DNA of 64,000 nucleotides from Streptomyces panaciradicis (GCF_023516615.1 NZ_JAMGBF010000079.1:19462-83461), one strand, 5' to 3'. Positions 1 through 9,249 are shown, counted from the stretch's first letter. Notes: generated from the sequence alone by a model not told the origin. Translations and numbers: made by a program.

Positions 1-383
1 AGCATGGCGCTGATCGCCACTTCGGGGACGTACTCCTCGACCCGCACCAGCCGCCCCACGGCCAGCGAGGCCACGATCAGCAGCGCGAGGCTCCACCAGG
101 TCAGACCGACCAGCTGGCTGAAGGCGATGGCGACCAGGACGCCGGCCACCACCGAGTTGACCCGGCGGATGCCGTTGGTGAGCGTGGCGTACAGGGTGAC
201 CTGGACGACCAGCAGCGCGGTGAGCGGCGCGGTCAGCGGCGCCGCCTCGGGACTCAGCCGCAGCGCGACGACATAGGCCCCTGTCGCCGCGACGGCCGAC
301 CGGAGCGTCTGCACCACCACCGGGTCGCGGCGGCGCTTCACGTACCGGACGAGGGACGCCCTCCACTCACGTACATCTGGCAC
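1..383 (-). CDS. FUSC-family membrane protein, N-terminal part
   Basis: This gene runs off the left edge of the window; 127 N-terminal residues are visible on the minus strand. The GTG start at 383-381 has GGAGGA about 10 bases upstream. A basic N-terminus (YVKRRRDP) is followed by hydrophobic segments containing the pattern LTAPLTALLVVQVTLYATL and then NGIRRVNSVVAGV, which is how FUSC/aromatic-acid-exporter proteins begin. The family is thought to export aromatic acids or related compounds across the inner membrane. A second, complete FUSC protein lies at 20190-21404. The C-terminal half is outside the window, so the subfamily cannot be given. Confidence 0.72.
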   Translation of the reverse strand, partial: MPDVREWRASLVRYVKRRRDPVVVQTLRSAVAATGAYVVALRLSPEAAPLTAPLTALLVVQVTLYATLTNGIRRVNSVVAGVLVAIAFSQLVGLTWWSLALLIVASLAVGRLVRVEEYVPEVAISAM

Positions 384-502
384 TACGGGCTGTTCCTCCA
401 CTGGCTCGCGCACGTACGACGTTCGATCGCGGACCGTAACTGTCCGCAAGGACACCTAGATTGTTGGCCATGGCCGAGGGACGGCAAGAGGGGAGAACGG
501 TG

Positions 503-1087
503 ATGGCGGACACCCGGGACTTCGAGGTTCTCACACGTGCGCACCGCTATCTCGGCGACGTCGTCGCCGCGGTGCCCGAGTCGGCGTGGGGAGCGCCGAC
601 GCCGTGCACCGAGTGGACCGTGCGTCAGGTCCTCAACCACGCCCGGATCGACCAGCAGGGCTACGGCCTCGCGCTCTCCGGCGGCCGTCCGGACTCCGAC
701 CCGTTCCATCCGGCCGACGCCCTCGACGGCGACCCGGCGGCCGAGCTCGGCAAGGTGCTGGACCAGGTTGCCGAGGCCTATGCCGCGGTGCCCGCGGACG
801 CCGAGCAGGTGCCGACGCCCCTCGGCCCGCTGTCCCCGCCGCTCGCCGCGGCGGCCGCCGCCATGGACGCGGCCGTGCACGCCTGGGACATCGCCGTCGC
901 CACCGGCCAGGACCGCCCACTGGCCGTGGAGCTGGCCGAGGGGATCTGGCCGGCGGCGGAGCGGCTCGTCGACCATCTCCGGAACTCCTACCAGGTCTTC
1001 GCACCCGCCAGGCCGCTGCCGTACGAGCACGACCGGGCCGACGCCCTGCTGGCCTTCCTGGGCCGCGATCCGCACTGGACCCCGTGA
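503..1087 (+). CDS. TIGR03086/DinB-type metal-binding protein (maleylpyruvate isomerase N-domain)
   Basis: A 194-residue protein with the four-helix DinB/MDMPI fold signature: PCTEWTVRQVLNHA near residues 34-47, with a candidate metal-ligand His46, and MDAAVHAWDIAVATG with His126. Length matches actinobacterial TIGR03086 proteins, which resemble the mycothiol-dependent maleylpyruvate isomerase N-terminal domain; the substrate is unknown. I chose the ATG at 503 because GGGGAGAA lies just upstream. An in-frame ATG at 461 would add 14 residues without a good ribosome site. The C-terminus (GRDPHWTP) falls in a 19-bp tandem duplication that spans the stop codon. Confidence 0.75.
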   Translation: MADTRDFEVLTRAHRYLGDVVAAVPESAWGAPTPCTEWTVRQVLNHARIDQQGYGLALSGGRPDSDPFHPADALDGDPAAELGKVLDQVAEAYAAVPADAEQVPTPLGPLSPPLAAAAAAMDAAVHAWDIAVATGQDRPLAVELAEGIWPAAERLVDHLRNSYQVFAPARPLPYEHDRADALLAFLGRDPHWTP

Positions 1088-1104
1088 TCCGCACTGGACC
1101 CCGT
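1067..1104. repeat. 19-bp perfect tandem duplication across a stop codon
   Basis: The 19-mer GATCCGCACTGGACCCCGT occurs twice head to tail (1067-1085 and 1086-1104). The first copy encodes the last residues of the DinB-like gene and supplies part of its TGA stop. The second copy lies downstream and repeats the same end. It looks like a recent slippage event without effect on the protein. Confidence 0.9.
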
Positions 1105-1203
1105 GACCCGCGCGGGACACGGCCCGCCGGCAAATGAGTTGCGCACGCCCCCGCCGATGAGTGATCTCTTGGGCAGGACGTCAGCACCTACGAAGGGAAG
1201 CCG

Positions 1204-2106
1204 GTGGATTCGAGCGATCTCGCGACGGACCGGACACTGCGGGCGCTGCGGCACGTGGCCGCCCGCTCCTCCGGGCCGGCCGTCGGCCCCGAGCCGCGGA
1301 TCACACTGAACTTCCATCCCGACCGCCTGACCGGCGGGCTGCCCATCCTGCGGGCCATGGCCCAGGACGGCGCCTACCACTCGCAGTTCGTCACCGGCAC
1401 CAGCAACGGCGGCCTCACCGCGCACCCCGGCGGCGACCGCCGGCGCTGGGAGAGCCGGATCTTCGGCGGCGCCTACGACGACGCCGATCCGCACGAGCGG
1501 CCCGTGTACGGCGGGCTGAACTTCCGGCGCCAAGTGGTCGGCGCCGCCCCGCGGTTCGGCTCCTCGCACTTCCGGCTCACCGCCGACACCCTGGAGCGGA
1601 CCACCTTCTGCTATCCCGACAGCGCCGCCGAGCCGGCCGATTTCGGGGTCGCCGCCGGGATGTCGCTGATCGCGCTCGCCGAGGCCGACGAGCAGGACGC
1701 CCTCAACGACTACATCGAGGCGCAGGTCCACGGCGGCGTCCGGCTCGCCCGGCACGTCGAGGCGCTCGTCCTGGACGCGTGCTACCGCGGCACCGCCGTC
1801 GAGGCCGAGGCCCGCCGGCTGCCCTGCCCCGTCGAGTGGCACCCCGGCTACCGGCTCACGGTGGAAGAGCTGCGCGAGCACGCCGACTACCGGGGGCCCG
1901 AGTACGCCGCCCTCGGCGCCCGGATCGCCGAGGACGGCCGGATCGACCCGCGGATCATCGGCGACGCCGCGCGCACCGGCCGCCACGAACTGCAGGACCT
2001 GAAGATGGTCTGGCACACCCTCGCCCGCTTCGGCGCTCCGCAGGGCGCGGGCACCGCCTACGCCTCCGGCGGCCACAGCCCGGGGTTGAGCACGCCGAGC
2101 GCGTAG
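1204..2106 (+). CDS. DUF3626 domain protein
   Basis: A 300-residue protein starting at GTG 1204 with GAAGGGA upstream. It contains ITLNFHPDRL (residues 33-42), RPVYGGLNF (99-107) and HGGVRLARHVEALVLDACYRG, all typical of the DUF3626 family, whose function is unknown. There is no signal peptide or membrane segment, so it is likely cytosolic. Its last 49 bases overlap the 3' end of the convergent PAS-LuxR gene; the C-terminal residues after about 280 are therefore shared sequence and may be poorly conserved. Confidence 0.68.
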   Translation: MDSSDLATDRTLRALRHVAARSSGPAVGPEPRITLNFHPDRLTGGLPILRAMAQDGAYHSQFVTGTSNGGLTAHPGGDRRRWESRIFGGAYDDADPHERPVYGGLNFRRQVVGAAPRFGSSHFRLTADTLERTTFCYPDSAAEPADFGVAAGMSLIALAEADEQDALNDYIEAQVHGGVRLARHVEALVLDACYRGTAVEAEARRLPCPVEWHPGYRLTVEELREHADYRGPEYAALGARIAEDGRIDPRIIGDAARTGRHELQDLKMVWHTLARFGAPQGAGTAYASGGHSPGLSTPSA

Positions 2107-2681
2107 GCGCGCGCCACCAGTTCGGTGCGGTTCGACGCGCCCCAGCGTGCCGACAGCCGCCGCAGGTGGTAGGTGACCCCGTCCGTGGTCAGCCCGGTCT
2201 CCCTGGCGGCCCGGGCGGTGGTCGCGCCCCCGGCCAGCAGCGCCAGGATGCGGGCCTCGACGGGCGCGACGCGGGCCGGTTCCGGCGCCGCCGGCTCGCG
2301 GGTGCCCAGGACGCGCAGCATCACCAGCAGCGCGGGCGTCTCCTCCACGGTGTCGCTGACCGGGTCGGCCGTCAGCTCGCCGAACCGCTCGGCCCCGCCC
2401 GGCGCCTCCCAGAGCACCGACACCTGGTACCGCGACCGGTGCCTGAGCCGCAGCGCCTCGGCGATCCGCTCCACCTGCGTGGCCTCCTGCGGCCGGAACA
2501 GCTCCAGCACGGCACGGCCGCGCAGCCGCCCCGGCGTCGTCCCGCACTCCGCCGCCATCGCGGGGTTGGCGAGCAGGACGTCGCCGTAGACGTCGCACAC
2601 GGCGACGGGCACGGAGACCCGGTCGAAGAGCGTCAGGGCGCGATTGCGCCACACCACGGCCTCACCACGGCCCTCTTGCAC
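2058..2681 (-). CDS. PAS-domain LuxR-type transcriptional regulator
   Basis: A 207-residue protein with an N-terminal PAS-like domain (about residues 20-110, with VPVAVCDVYGDVLLANPAM) and a C-terminal LuxR/GerE helix-turn-helix (about 140-200: VEARILALLAGGATTARAA, then TTDGVTYHLRRLSARWGASN, then RTELVARAYALG). It probably senses a small ligand or redox state through the PAS domain and binds DNA as a dimer. A GTG eight codons downstream is a possible alternative start. It is convergent with the DUF3626 gene. Target genes cannot be inferred. Confidence 0.75.
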   Translation of the reverse strand: MQEGRGEAVVWRNRALTLFDRVSVPVAVCDVYGDVLLANPAMAAECGTTPGRLRGRAVLELFRPQEATQVERIAEALRLRHRSRYQVSVLWEAPGGAERFGELTADPVSDTVEETPALLVMLRVLGTREPAAPEPARVAPVEARILALLAGGATTARAARETGLTTDGVTYHLRRLSARWGASNRTELVARAYALGVLNPGLWPPEA

Positions 2682-2790
2682 CCGTCGCTCCCGTCACCCG
2701 GCGCCCACACGAGCCACCCCATCATGCGGCGGCGAACGAGCCGGCCCGCGCCCTCAGGGGACGCCGGACGAACCTGCCCGCGGTGCCGCG

Positions 2791-4428
2791 CTACACCGCC
2801 AGCCAGGCCGCGTGGTCGGGCGCGAGCACACCGTCCTCGACGGGGCCGCTCGCCAGCAGCAACGAGGTGTGCGCGGGCAGCCGGTACCCCTCGGCGGAGA
2901 GGTTGACCGCGCACACGAACCCGGGCTCGCGGCCGAACACCAGCACGCCGGCCGGGGCGTCGAGCCACGTCAGGTCACCGTCGCCGAGCGCGGGATGCTC
3001 GCGGCGCAGCCGCAGCGCGGCGCGGTACAGCTCCAGCATCGAGTGCTCGTCGCCCCGCTGCTCCGCCATTCCGCGGCCGGCCCAGGCCGCGGGCTGCGGC
3101 AGCCACGGTTCGCCCCGCGCGCCGTCCGGGCTGAAGCCGTAGGGCGGGCTCGACCCGGACCACGGGATCGGCACCCGGCAGCCGTCCCGCCCGCGGTCGG
3201 CGTGCCCGGAGCGCTCCCAGACCGGGTCCTGGAGCACGGACTCCGGCAGGTCCTCGACCTCCGGCAGACCCAGCTCCTCGCCCTGGTAGACGTAGGCGCC
3301 GCCGGGCAGGGCGAGCATCAGCAGGGCGGCCGCGCGGGCACGGAGCGTGCCGAGCTCCAGGTCGAGGGGGCCCTCGGCCCGGTAGGGCTCGTTCACCGTC
3401 CACCGCCGGGCGGTCTTGCGGCCGTAGCGGCTGGGATGGCGTACGACGTCGTGGTTGGAGAGCACCCAGGTGGCCGGCGCGCCCACCGCGCCGAGCATGG
3501 AGAGGGAGTCGTCGATGACGGCCCGCAGGTCCTTGGCGTCCCAACTGGACATCAGGAAGTCGAAGTTGAACGCAGTGTGCAGGCCGTCGGCGCGGACGTA
3601 GGCGGCGAGCCGCTCGGGGGTGTCCGCCCAGGCCTCGGCGACGAACGAGCGGTCGCCCGGGAACTCGTCGGCCACCCGGCGCCAGGACCGGTAGATGTCG
3701 TGCACCTCGTCACGGTCCCAGTGCGGGTGGTCCAGATGCCGCCGCGGTCCCTTCTCCTCCAGGGGCGGCGGAAGGTCGGGCAGCTCCGGGTGCTTGATCA
3801 GCCCGTGCGCGACGTCGATCCGGAAGCCGTCGACGCCCCGGGCGAACCAGAACCTGAGGATCGACTCGAACTCCGCGCGCACCTCCGGGTGCTGCCAGTT
3901 CAGGTCGGGCTGCTCGGGGGCGAACAGGTGCAGGTACCACTCCCCGTCGGGCAGCCGGGTCCAGGCCGGGCCGCCGAAGCAGGAGACCCAGTCGTTGGGC
4001 GGCTCGGCGCCGTCGGGCCCGCGGCCCTGCCGGAAGACGTACCGCTCCCGCTCCGGGCTGCCCGGCCCCGCCGCCAGCGCCGCCCGGAACCAGGCGTGCC
4101 GGTCGGAGGTGTGGTTGGGCACGATGTCGGGGATGACGCGGATGCCGTGCGCGTGCGCCTCCTCGATCAGCCGCTCGGCCTCCTCCAGCGTGCCGAACAG
4201 CGGGTCGATCTCGCGGTAGTCGGCGACGTCGTAGCCGTGGTCGGCCATCGGCGACCGGTACCAGGGGTTGATCCAGACGGCGTCGACGCCGAGCCACTTC
4301 AGATACGGCAGCCGGGAGCGGATGCCGGCGATGTCGCCGACGCCGTCGCCGTTCCCGTCGGCGAAGCTGCGGATGTAGACCTGATAGATGACGGCATCGC
4401 GCCACCAAGGTACGGCGGAGGTGGACAT
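2791..4428 (-). CDS. GH13 alpha-glucosidase / oligo-glucosidase
   Basis: A 545-residue cytoplasmic GH13 enzyme that hydrolyses alpha-glucosidic bonds in malto- or isomalto-oligosaccharides. Family motifs are present: DIVPNHTSDRH near 101-111, GVDGFRIDVAHG with nucleophile Asp205, FVAEAWAD with acid/base Glu265, and SNHDVVRHPSRYG with Asp327. There is no signal peptide. The ATG at 4428 has GAGGAG upstream on the minus strand; an upstream in-frame ATG at 4464 lacks one and overlaps the operator. The gene faces a LacI regulator across a 134-bp gap holding a GCTTGCAAGC palindrome, the usual arrangement for substrate-induced sugar genes. No ABC transporter genes are adjacent, so sugar uptake must come from elsewhere. 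Confidence 0.9.
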   Translation of the reverse strand: MSTSAVPWWRDAVIYQVYIRSFADGNGDGVGDIAGIRSRLPYLKWLGVDAVWINPWYRSPMADHGYDVADYREIDPLFGTLEEAERLIEEAHAHGIRVIPDIVPNHTSDRHAWFRAALAAGPGSPERERYVFRQGRGPDGAEPPNDWVSCFGGPAWTRLPDGEWYLHLFAPEQPDLNWQHPEVRAEFESILRFWFARGVDGFRIDVAHGLIKHPELPDLPPPLEEKGPRRHLDHPHWDRDEVHDIYRSWRRVADEFPGDRSFVAEAWADTPERLAAYVRADGLHTAFNFDFLMSSWDAKDLRAVIDDSLSMLGAVGAPATWVLSNHDVVRHPSRYGRKTARRWTVNEPYRAEGPLDLELGTLRARAAALLMLALPGGAYVYQGEELGLPEVEDLPESVLQDPVWERSGHADRGRDGCRVPIPWSGSSPPYGFSPDGARGEPWLPQPAAWAGRGMAEQRGDEHSMLELYRAALRLRREHPALGDGDLTWLDAPAGVLVFGREPGFVCAVNLSAEGYRLPAHTSLLLASGPVEDGVLAPDHAAWLAV

Positions 4429-4456
4429 TCGGTGCGTGCTCCTCGGTCGTGACAAC

Positions 4457-4466
4457 GCTTGCAAGC
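4457..4466. promoter_or_regulatory. Putative LacI-family operator GCTTGCAAGC
   Basis: A perfect 10-bp palindrome with a central TTGCAA, 28 bases upstream of the GH13 start and about 100 bases upstream of the LacI start. LacI-family sugar regulators bind palindromes centred on a CG or GC step; the TTGCAA core resembles reported Streptomyces maltose-regulator sites. Binding by the adjacent LacI protein is inferred from position only. Confidence 0.55.
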
Positions 4467-4562
4467 CTGAACGGTCCCGGCTCGGACCGTCAATGCGTTA
4501 CGGGTGAGTAATGCCCTGGCAGCGCTGTCACGAACCGCGCACACCTGTGCTAGCGTCCGCCC

Positions 4563-5600
4563 ATGCCGCCCGCCCGACGGCACCCCACGATGGCCGACGT
4601 CGCCGAACGCGCCGGGGTCTCCGTCTCCACCGTCTCGCGCACCCTGCGCGGGCTGTCGAACGTCTCGCCCGACGTACGCGCCCGGGTGGAGAAGGCCGCC
4701 CGCGCGCTGAACTTCGCGGTCTCCCGGCACGCCTCCAGCCTGGTGACCGGCCGGACCGGGGTCGTCGCGGCGCTCGTGCCCACCCTGGACTCGTGGTTCA
4801 TGGGCTCGGCCCTGTCCGCCCTCGGCCCCCTGCTGCGGGCCGCGGACCTGGAACTGACCGTCTACGTCACCCCCGACCTCGCCGAACGCGCCGCGTTCTT
4901 CGAGCGGTTGCCGGCCCGGCGCAACGCCGACGCCCTGCTGGTCTTCAGCTTCGACCTCACCGACGAGGAGATCGCCCGCCTCGACGACCTCGGCATGCCC
5001 GTCGTCTACGTCAGCCAGCACGCCGACGGCCGGCCGAGCGTGTACGTCGACGACGGCGCCGCGGCCGAGGCCGGCACCCGGCACCTGCTCCACCTCGGGC
5101 ACCGCCGCATCGCCTTCATGCAGAGCGCGGGCCCCACCGGCTTCTCCTTCAGTTCCCACGAACGACTCCTCGGCCACCGGCGCGCGCTCACCGAGGCGGG
5201 CGTCCCCCTAGACGACTCCCTGGTGGTGGCCGCGCCGGCCGCGGACCGGCGCGCCGTCGCCGAGGCCCTGGGGGAGCTGCTCGGCCTGCGCGAGCCGCCC
5301 ACCGCGGTCTTCGCCGAGCAGGACGAGCTCGCCGTCTCCCTGATCTGGACCCTACGCAGGTCCAGGATCGAGGTGCCCGAGCGGATGTCCGTCCTCGGCT
5401 TCGACGACCAGCCGGTCGCCGAGCTGTTCGACCTGACGACGGTGGCGCAGTCGCCCGCCGACATGGGCCGGGAGGCGGGCGAACTGGTCCTGAGCCTGAT
5501 CGCCGACCCCGACGCCGACCCCGCCCGGCACGTCCTGCTGCCGACCCGCCTCGTCCCCCGCGGCAGCACCGCCCCGGCACCCGGCGCGGACACCGACTGA
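4563..5600 (+). CDS. LacI-family transcriptional repressor
   Basis: A 345-residue repressor. The N-terminal HTH (residues about 9-31: TMADVAERAGVSVSTVSRTL) and hinge helix are followed by a periplasmic-binding-protein-like effector domain, with RHLLHLGHRRIAFM and TAVFAEQDELAVSLIWTLRR, and a late SVLGFDDQPVAELFDLTTV motif. It begins 134 bp from the divergent GH13 gene and most likely represses it, and itself, until an oligosaccharide binds. Length is normal for the family. A TGTGCTAGCGT stretch just before the ATG could be the minus-10 region. Confidence 0.9.
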   Translation: MPPARRHPTMADVAERAGVSVSTVSRTLRGLSNVSPDVRARVEKAARALNFAVSRHASSLVTGRTGVVAALVPTLDSWFMGSALSALGPLLRAADLELTVYVTPDLAERAAFFERLPARRNADALLVFSFDLTDEEIARLDDLGMPVVYVSQHADGRPSVYVDDGAAAEAGTRHLLHLGHRRIAFMQSAGPTGFSFSSHERLLGHRRALTEAGVPLDDSLVVAAPAADRRAVAEALGELLGLREPPTAVFAEQDELAVSLIWTLRRSRIEVPERMSVLGFDDQPVAELFDLTTVAQSPADMGREAGELVLSLIADPDADPARHVLLPTRLVPRGSTAPAPGADTD

Positions 5601-5631
5601 CGCCCCGCGCAAGCCCCTTGGCGAGGACTTG

Positions 5632-5649
5632 ACTACATGATCATGTAGT
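5632..5649. promoter_or_regulatory. 18-bp perfect palindrome, putative operator of the CYP102-type gene
   Basis: ACTACATGATCATGTAGT is a perfect palindrome in the 128-bp gap before the CYP102-type gene. It starts within a TTGACT hexamer (5630-5635) that could act as a minus-35 element, so a bound repressor would block transcription. CYP102 enzymes in Bacillus are controlled by a fatty-acid-responsive TetR repressor, but no regulator gene is adjacent here. The cognate protein is unknown. Confidence 0.6.
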
Positions 5650-5728
5650 GCGGCGGCGCGGTCCGCCCGCCTTCCTCGACGAACCTTGATCGCAGTACTC
5701 CCGTACCGCGAAAGGCAGTTGTCGCGCC

Positions 5729-8261
5729 ATGCCCCCCCACCGCGCCGCACCCCCGCACCACCGACACCCTCCCCGGCGTCCCCGTCGTCGACATCAGCGC
5801 CACCGGCCCCGGCCGCACCCCCATCCAGCAGCTCATGGGCCTGATGCGCCAGCACGGGCCGGTGCTGGTGCGGCGGCTGCACGGACGGGACGCGCTGTTC
5901 GTCGCCGACCTCGACCTGGTGACCGACCTCGCCGACGAGAAGCGCTTCGCCAAGCACATCGGACCCGCGCTGGAGAACGTCCGCGCGTTCGCCGCCGACG
6001 GACTGTTCACGGCGTACGACGACGAGCCCAACTGGGCCAAGGCGCACGACATCCTCATGCCCGCCTTCGCGCTCGGCTCGATGCGCACCTACCACCCGGT
6101 CATGCTGAGGGTGGCCCGCCGGCTCATCGCCTCCTGGGACCGCGACGCCCGTGCCGGCCGGCCGGTCGACGTGCCCGGCGACATGACCCGTATGACCCTC
6201 GACACCATCGGACTCGCCGGCTTCGACCACGACTTCGGCTCCTTCGAACGCGCCGAGCCCCACCCGTTCGTCGAGGCCATGGTCCGCTGCCTGGAGTGGG
6301 CCATGACCCGGCTCGCCCGCGTCCCCGGCGAGGACCACTCCGCCGCCGACGCCGCCTTCCGGGACGACGCCGCCTACCTGGCCCAGGTCGTCGACGACGT
6401 CATCGCCGCCCGCACCGGCACCGACCAGAGCGGCGCCGGGGACCTCCTCGGTCTGATGCTCGGCGCCCGGCACCCGGCCGACGGCACCACCCTCGACCCC
6501 GCCAACATCCGCAACCAGGTCATCACCTTCCTGATCGCCGGCCACGAGACGACCTCCGGCGCGATGTCCTTCGCCCTGTACCACCTGGCCAAGAACCCGA
6601 CCGTGCTGCGCCTCGTCCAGCGCGAGGCGGACGCCCTGTGGGGCGACACGGCCGACCCGGAGCCGACGTACGACGAGGTCGGCAGGCTGACGTACACCCG
6701 GCAGGTCCTCAACGAGGCGCTGCGGCTGTGGCCGACCGCCGCCTCCTACAACGGCCGCCCCACCGACGACGCCACCGCCTTCGCCGCCTGGCTGGAGGGC
6801 ACCCACGACCTCACCGACGTCACCTACGCCGTCCTCGGCGTCGGCGACCGCAACTGGGCCGCCACCTACCAGCACTTCCCGACCCGCGTCGACGACCGCC
6901 TCGCCGAACTGGGCGCCGCCCGGCTGCTCGACCGCGCCGCCGCCGACGCCTCGGGCGATCTCGGCGGGGCGGTGGCGGACTTCACGGCCCGGCTGCGCAG
7001 GGCCCTCCTCCAGCAGTACGGCGACCCGGACGCCACCGCCCCGACGGCCGAACCCGCCCCCGCGGCCTACGAGGTGCGCACCCTCACCGGCAGCCACCTG
7101 GACGCCCTCGCCGAGCGCCACGGCCTCGTCCCGATGACCGTCACCGAGACCCGCGACCTCACCGCCCCGGGCCATCCACGCCGTAAGCGCTTCGTGCGGG
7201 TGGCCCTCCCCGACGGCACCGCCTACCGCACGGCGGACCACCTCACCGTGCTCCCCGCCAACGCCCCGGCCCTCGTCGACCGGGCCGCCTGCGCACTCGG
7301 CGTCGACCCCGACGCCGTCCTGGACATCCGCGCCACCCGCCCCCGCCGCGACAGCCCGGCACCGGACCGCTCACTGACGATACGTCAGCTCCTGTCGTGC
7401 CACGTCGAGTTGCAACAGCGGCCCACCCCCGCCCAGCTGGCCGCCCTCGCCGCGGCCAACCCCTGCCCGCCCGAACGGGCCTCGCTCGCCGCCCTCGCCG
7501 CCGACGACCCCCGCACGCTCGTGGAGGTGATCGAGGACCATCCCGCCCTGCGCGGGGTCCTGGACTGGCCGACGCTCCTGGAGGTCCTCACCCCGCTGCG
7601 CCCCCGCCACTACTCCATCTCGTCCTCCCCGGCCGTGAGCCCCGCCCACGCGGACCTCATGGTGTCCCTGCTCGAAGCCCCCGCACGCTCGGGCAACGGC
7701 GTCCACCGGGGCACCGGATCCGGCTACCTCGTCTCCCTTCAACCCGGCGACACGGTGTACGCCCGCGTCCAGCCCTGCCGGGACGCCTTCCGGATCGACG
7801 CCTCCACGCCCGTGATCATGATCGCGGCGGGCACGGGCCTGGCCCCCTTCCGCGGAGCCGTCGCCGACCGTACGGCCGCCCTCGCCGCCGGAGCCGAACT
7901 CGCCCCTGCGCTCTGCTACTTCGGCTGCGACGCGCCCGACGCCGACTTCCTGCACGCCGAGGAACTGCGCGCCGCCGAGGCCGCCGGAGCCGTGTCGCTG
8001 CGGCCCGCCTTCAGTACCGCGGGCACCTTCGTGCAGCACCGCGTCGCCGCCGAGGCCGGCGAGGTCTGGGAGCTGCTCGCCGCGGGGGCCCGGGTGTACG
8101 TCTGCGGCGACGGTTCGAAAATGGCGCCCGGCGTCCGGGAGGCGTTCCGTACGCTGTACCGTCACCACGTGCCGGGCGCGGACGACGCGGCGGCCGTGGA
8201 CTGGCTCGACGCGCTGATCGCGGACGGCCGTTACGTCGAGGACGTGTACGCGGCCGGCTGA
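5729..8261 (+). pseudogene. CYP102-type self-sufficient P450/reductase, internally deleted and frameshifted
   Basis: Remnant of a fatty-acid-hydroxylating P450-diflavin reductase fusion, normally about 1050 residues. Present are the P450 N-terminal half including the I-helix FLIAGHETTSG and K-helix NEALRLWPTA (to about 6738), the tail of the flavodoxin domain from SYNGRPTDDATAF (about 6742) including VGDRNWAATYQHFP, and a complete FAD/NADPH reductase (RHYSISSSP, AAGTGLAPFRGAV, C-terminal GRYVEDVYAAG). About 200 residues are missing between them, including the heme-cysteine loop and most FMN-binding loops; the join is in frame. In addition the ATG at 5729, preceded by AAAGG, is one base out of frame: a run of seven C follows it, and six would restore the family N-terminus (PRTTDTLPGVPVVD). 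The first in-frame ATG otherwise is 5835. No monooxygenase activity is expected. Confidence 0.85.
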
Positions 8262-8283
8262 CCGAGGGGAGAGTGGGCGCACG

Positions 8284-9249
8284 GTGGTGGACTCCTGGGA
8301 ACGGGCCCGGCGCATCCTCCAGGACGCGGGCATCCCGCCCGGGCGGCTGGCCGGCCTGCGCCCCCTCACCGGCGGGACCTACAACACCGTCGAGGAACTC
8401 ACCCTCACCGACGGCGGCCGCCATGTGCTCAAGGCCGCGCCGGACGCACCGGGGCTGAGCCACGAGAAGCGGCTCCTCGTCTCCGAGGCGGAGTTCTACC
8501 GCGGCGCCCAGGCCGCCGGGGTGCCGGCGCCCCGCCTGCTCGCGCTGGACGAGGACGGCGGCGTCCTGCTGATGACCGCATCGCCCGGCGACCCCTGGGA
8601 CACTTCGCTCACAGAAGCCGAGCAGAGCTCGCTGCGGCGGGAGTTGGGGCGGCACGTGGCCGCGCTGCACCGGATCACCGGACCCGCCTTCGGCTATCCC
8701 TCCGGCGCGCTCGGCCCGCCGGCCGCGGACTGGCGGACCGCCTTCACCGGGATGCTCGACGCCGTCCTCGACGACGCCCGCCGCTTCGGGGCCCGGCTGC
8801 CGAGGCCCGTCGACGAGGTGGCCCGCACGCTCGGCACCGCCTACGACGCGCTCGGCGAGGTCACCGTCCCGGCCCTCGTCCACTTCGACCTGTGGGACGG
8901 CAACATCCTCGTGGACCGCTCGGCCGGCCCCGCGCGGGTCGGGGGTCTCATCGACGGCGAGCGCATGTTCTGGGGCGACCCGCTGGCCGAGTTCGTCTCC
9001 CTGGCCCTGCTCGGGGACATCAGGAAGGACGAGGCGTTCCTGGCGGGCTACCGGGAGGCCGGCGGACACGCCGAGTTCGACACCCCGGCGCTGCTCCGCC
9101 TCGCCCTCTACCGCGCCTATCTCTACCTGATCATGCTGGTCGAGACCGTGCCGCGGGCGATGGGGGAGGACCACGTCCGGTGGCGGGAGAAGGCGGTCGC
9201 GCCGGAGCTCGTCGCGGCCCTGGACGCCATCCGGGACCGCGCCTCTTAG
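8284..9249 (+). CDS. APH/choline-kinase-like phosphotransferase
   Basis: A 321-residue protein with the aminoglycoside-phosphotransferase/fructosamine-kinase fold. The catalytic loop LVHFDLWDGN gives His200, Asp202 and Asn207; IDGERMFWGDPLAEF supplies the metal-binding Asp224. The N-terminal nucleotide-binding lobe has RHVLKAAP with a candidate lysine near 50. It should transfer phosphate from ATP to a small hydroxyl- or amino-substrate; nothing points to a specific antibiotic. The GTG start follows AGGGGAG closely behind the CYP102 remnant (22 bp), and the stop codon lies inside the inverted repeat preceding the ROK gene. Confidence 0.78.
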   Translation: MVDSWERARRILQDAGIPPGRLAGLRPLTGGTYNTVEELTLTDGGRHVLKAAPDAPGLSHEKRLLVSEAEFYRGAQAAGVPAPRLLALDEDGGVLLMTASPGDPWDTSLTEAEQSSLRRELGRHVAALHRITGPAFGYPSGALGPPAADWRTAFTGMLDAVLDDARRFGARLPRPVDEVARTLGTAYDALGEVTVPALVHFDLWDGNILVDRSAGPARVGGLIDGERMFWGDPLAEFVSLALLGDIRKDEAFLAGYREAGGHAEFDTPALLRLALYRAYLYLIMLVETVPRAMGEDHVRWREKAVAPELVAALDAIRDRAS

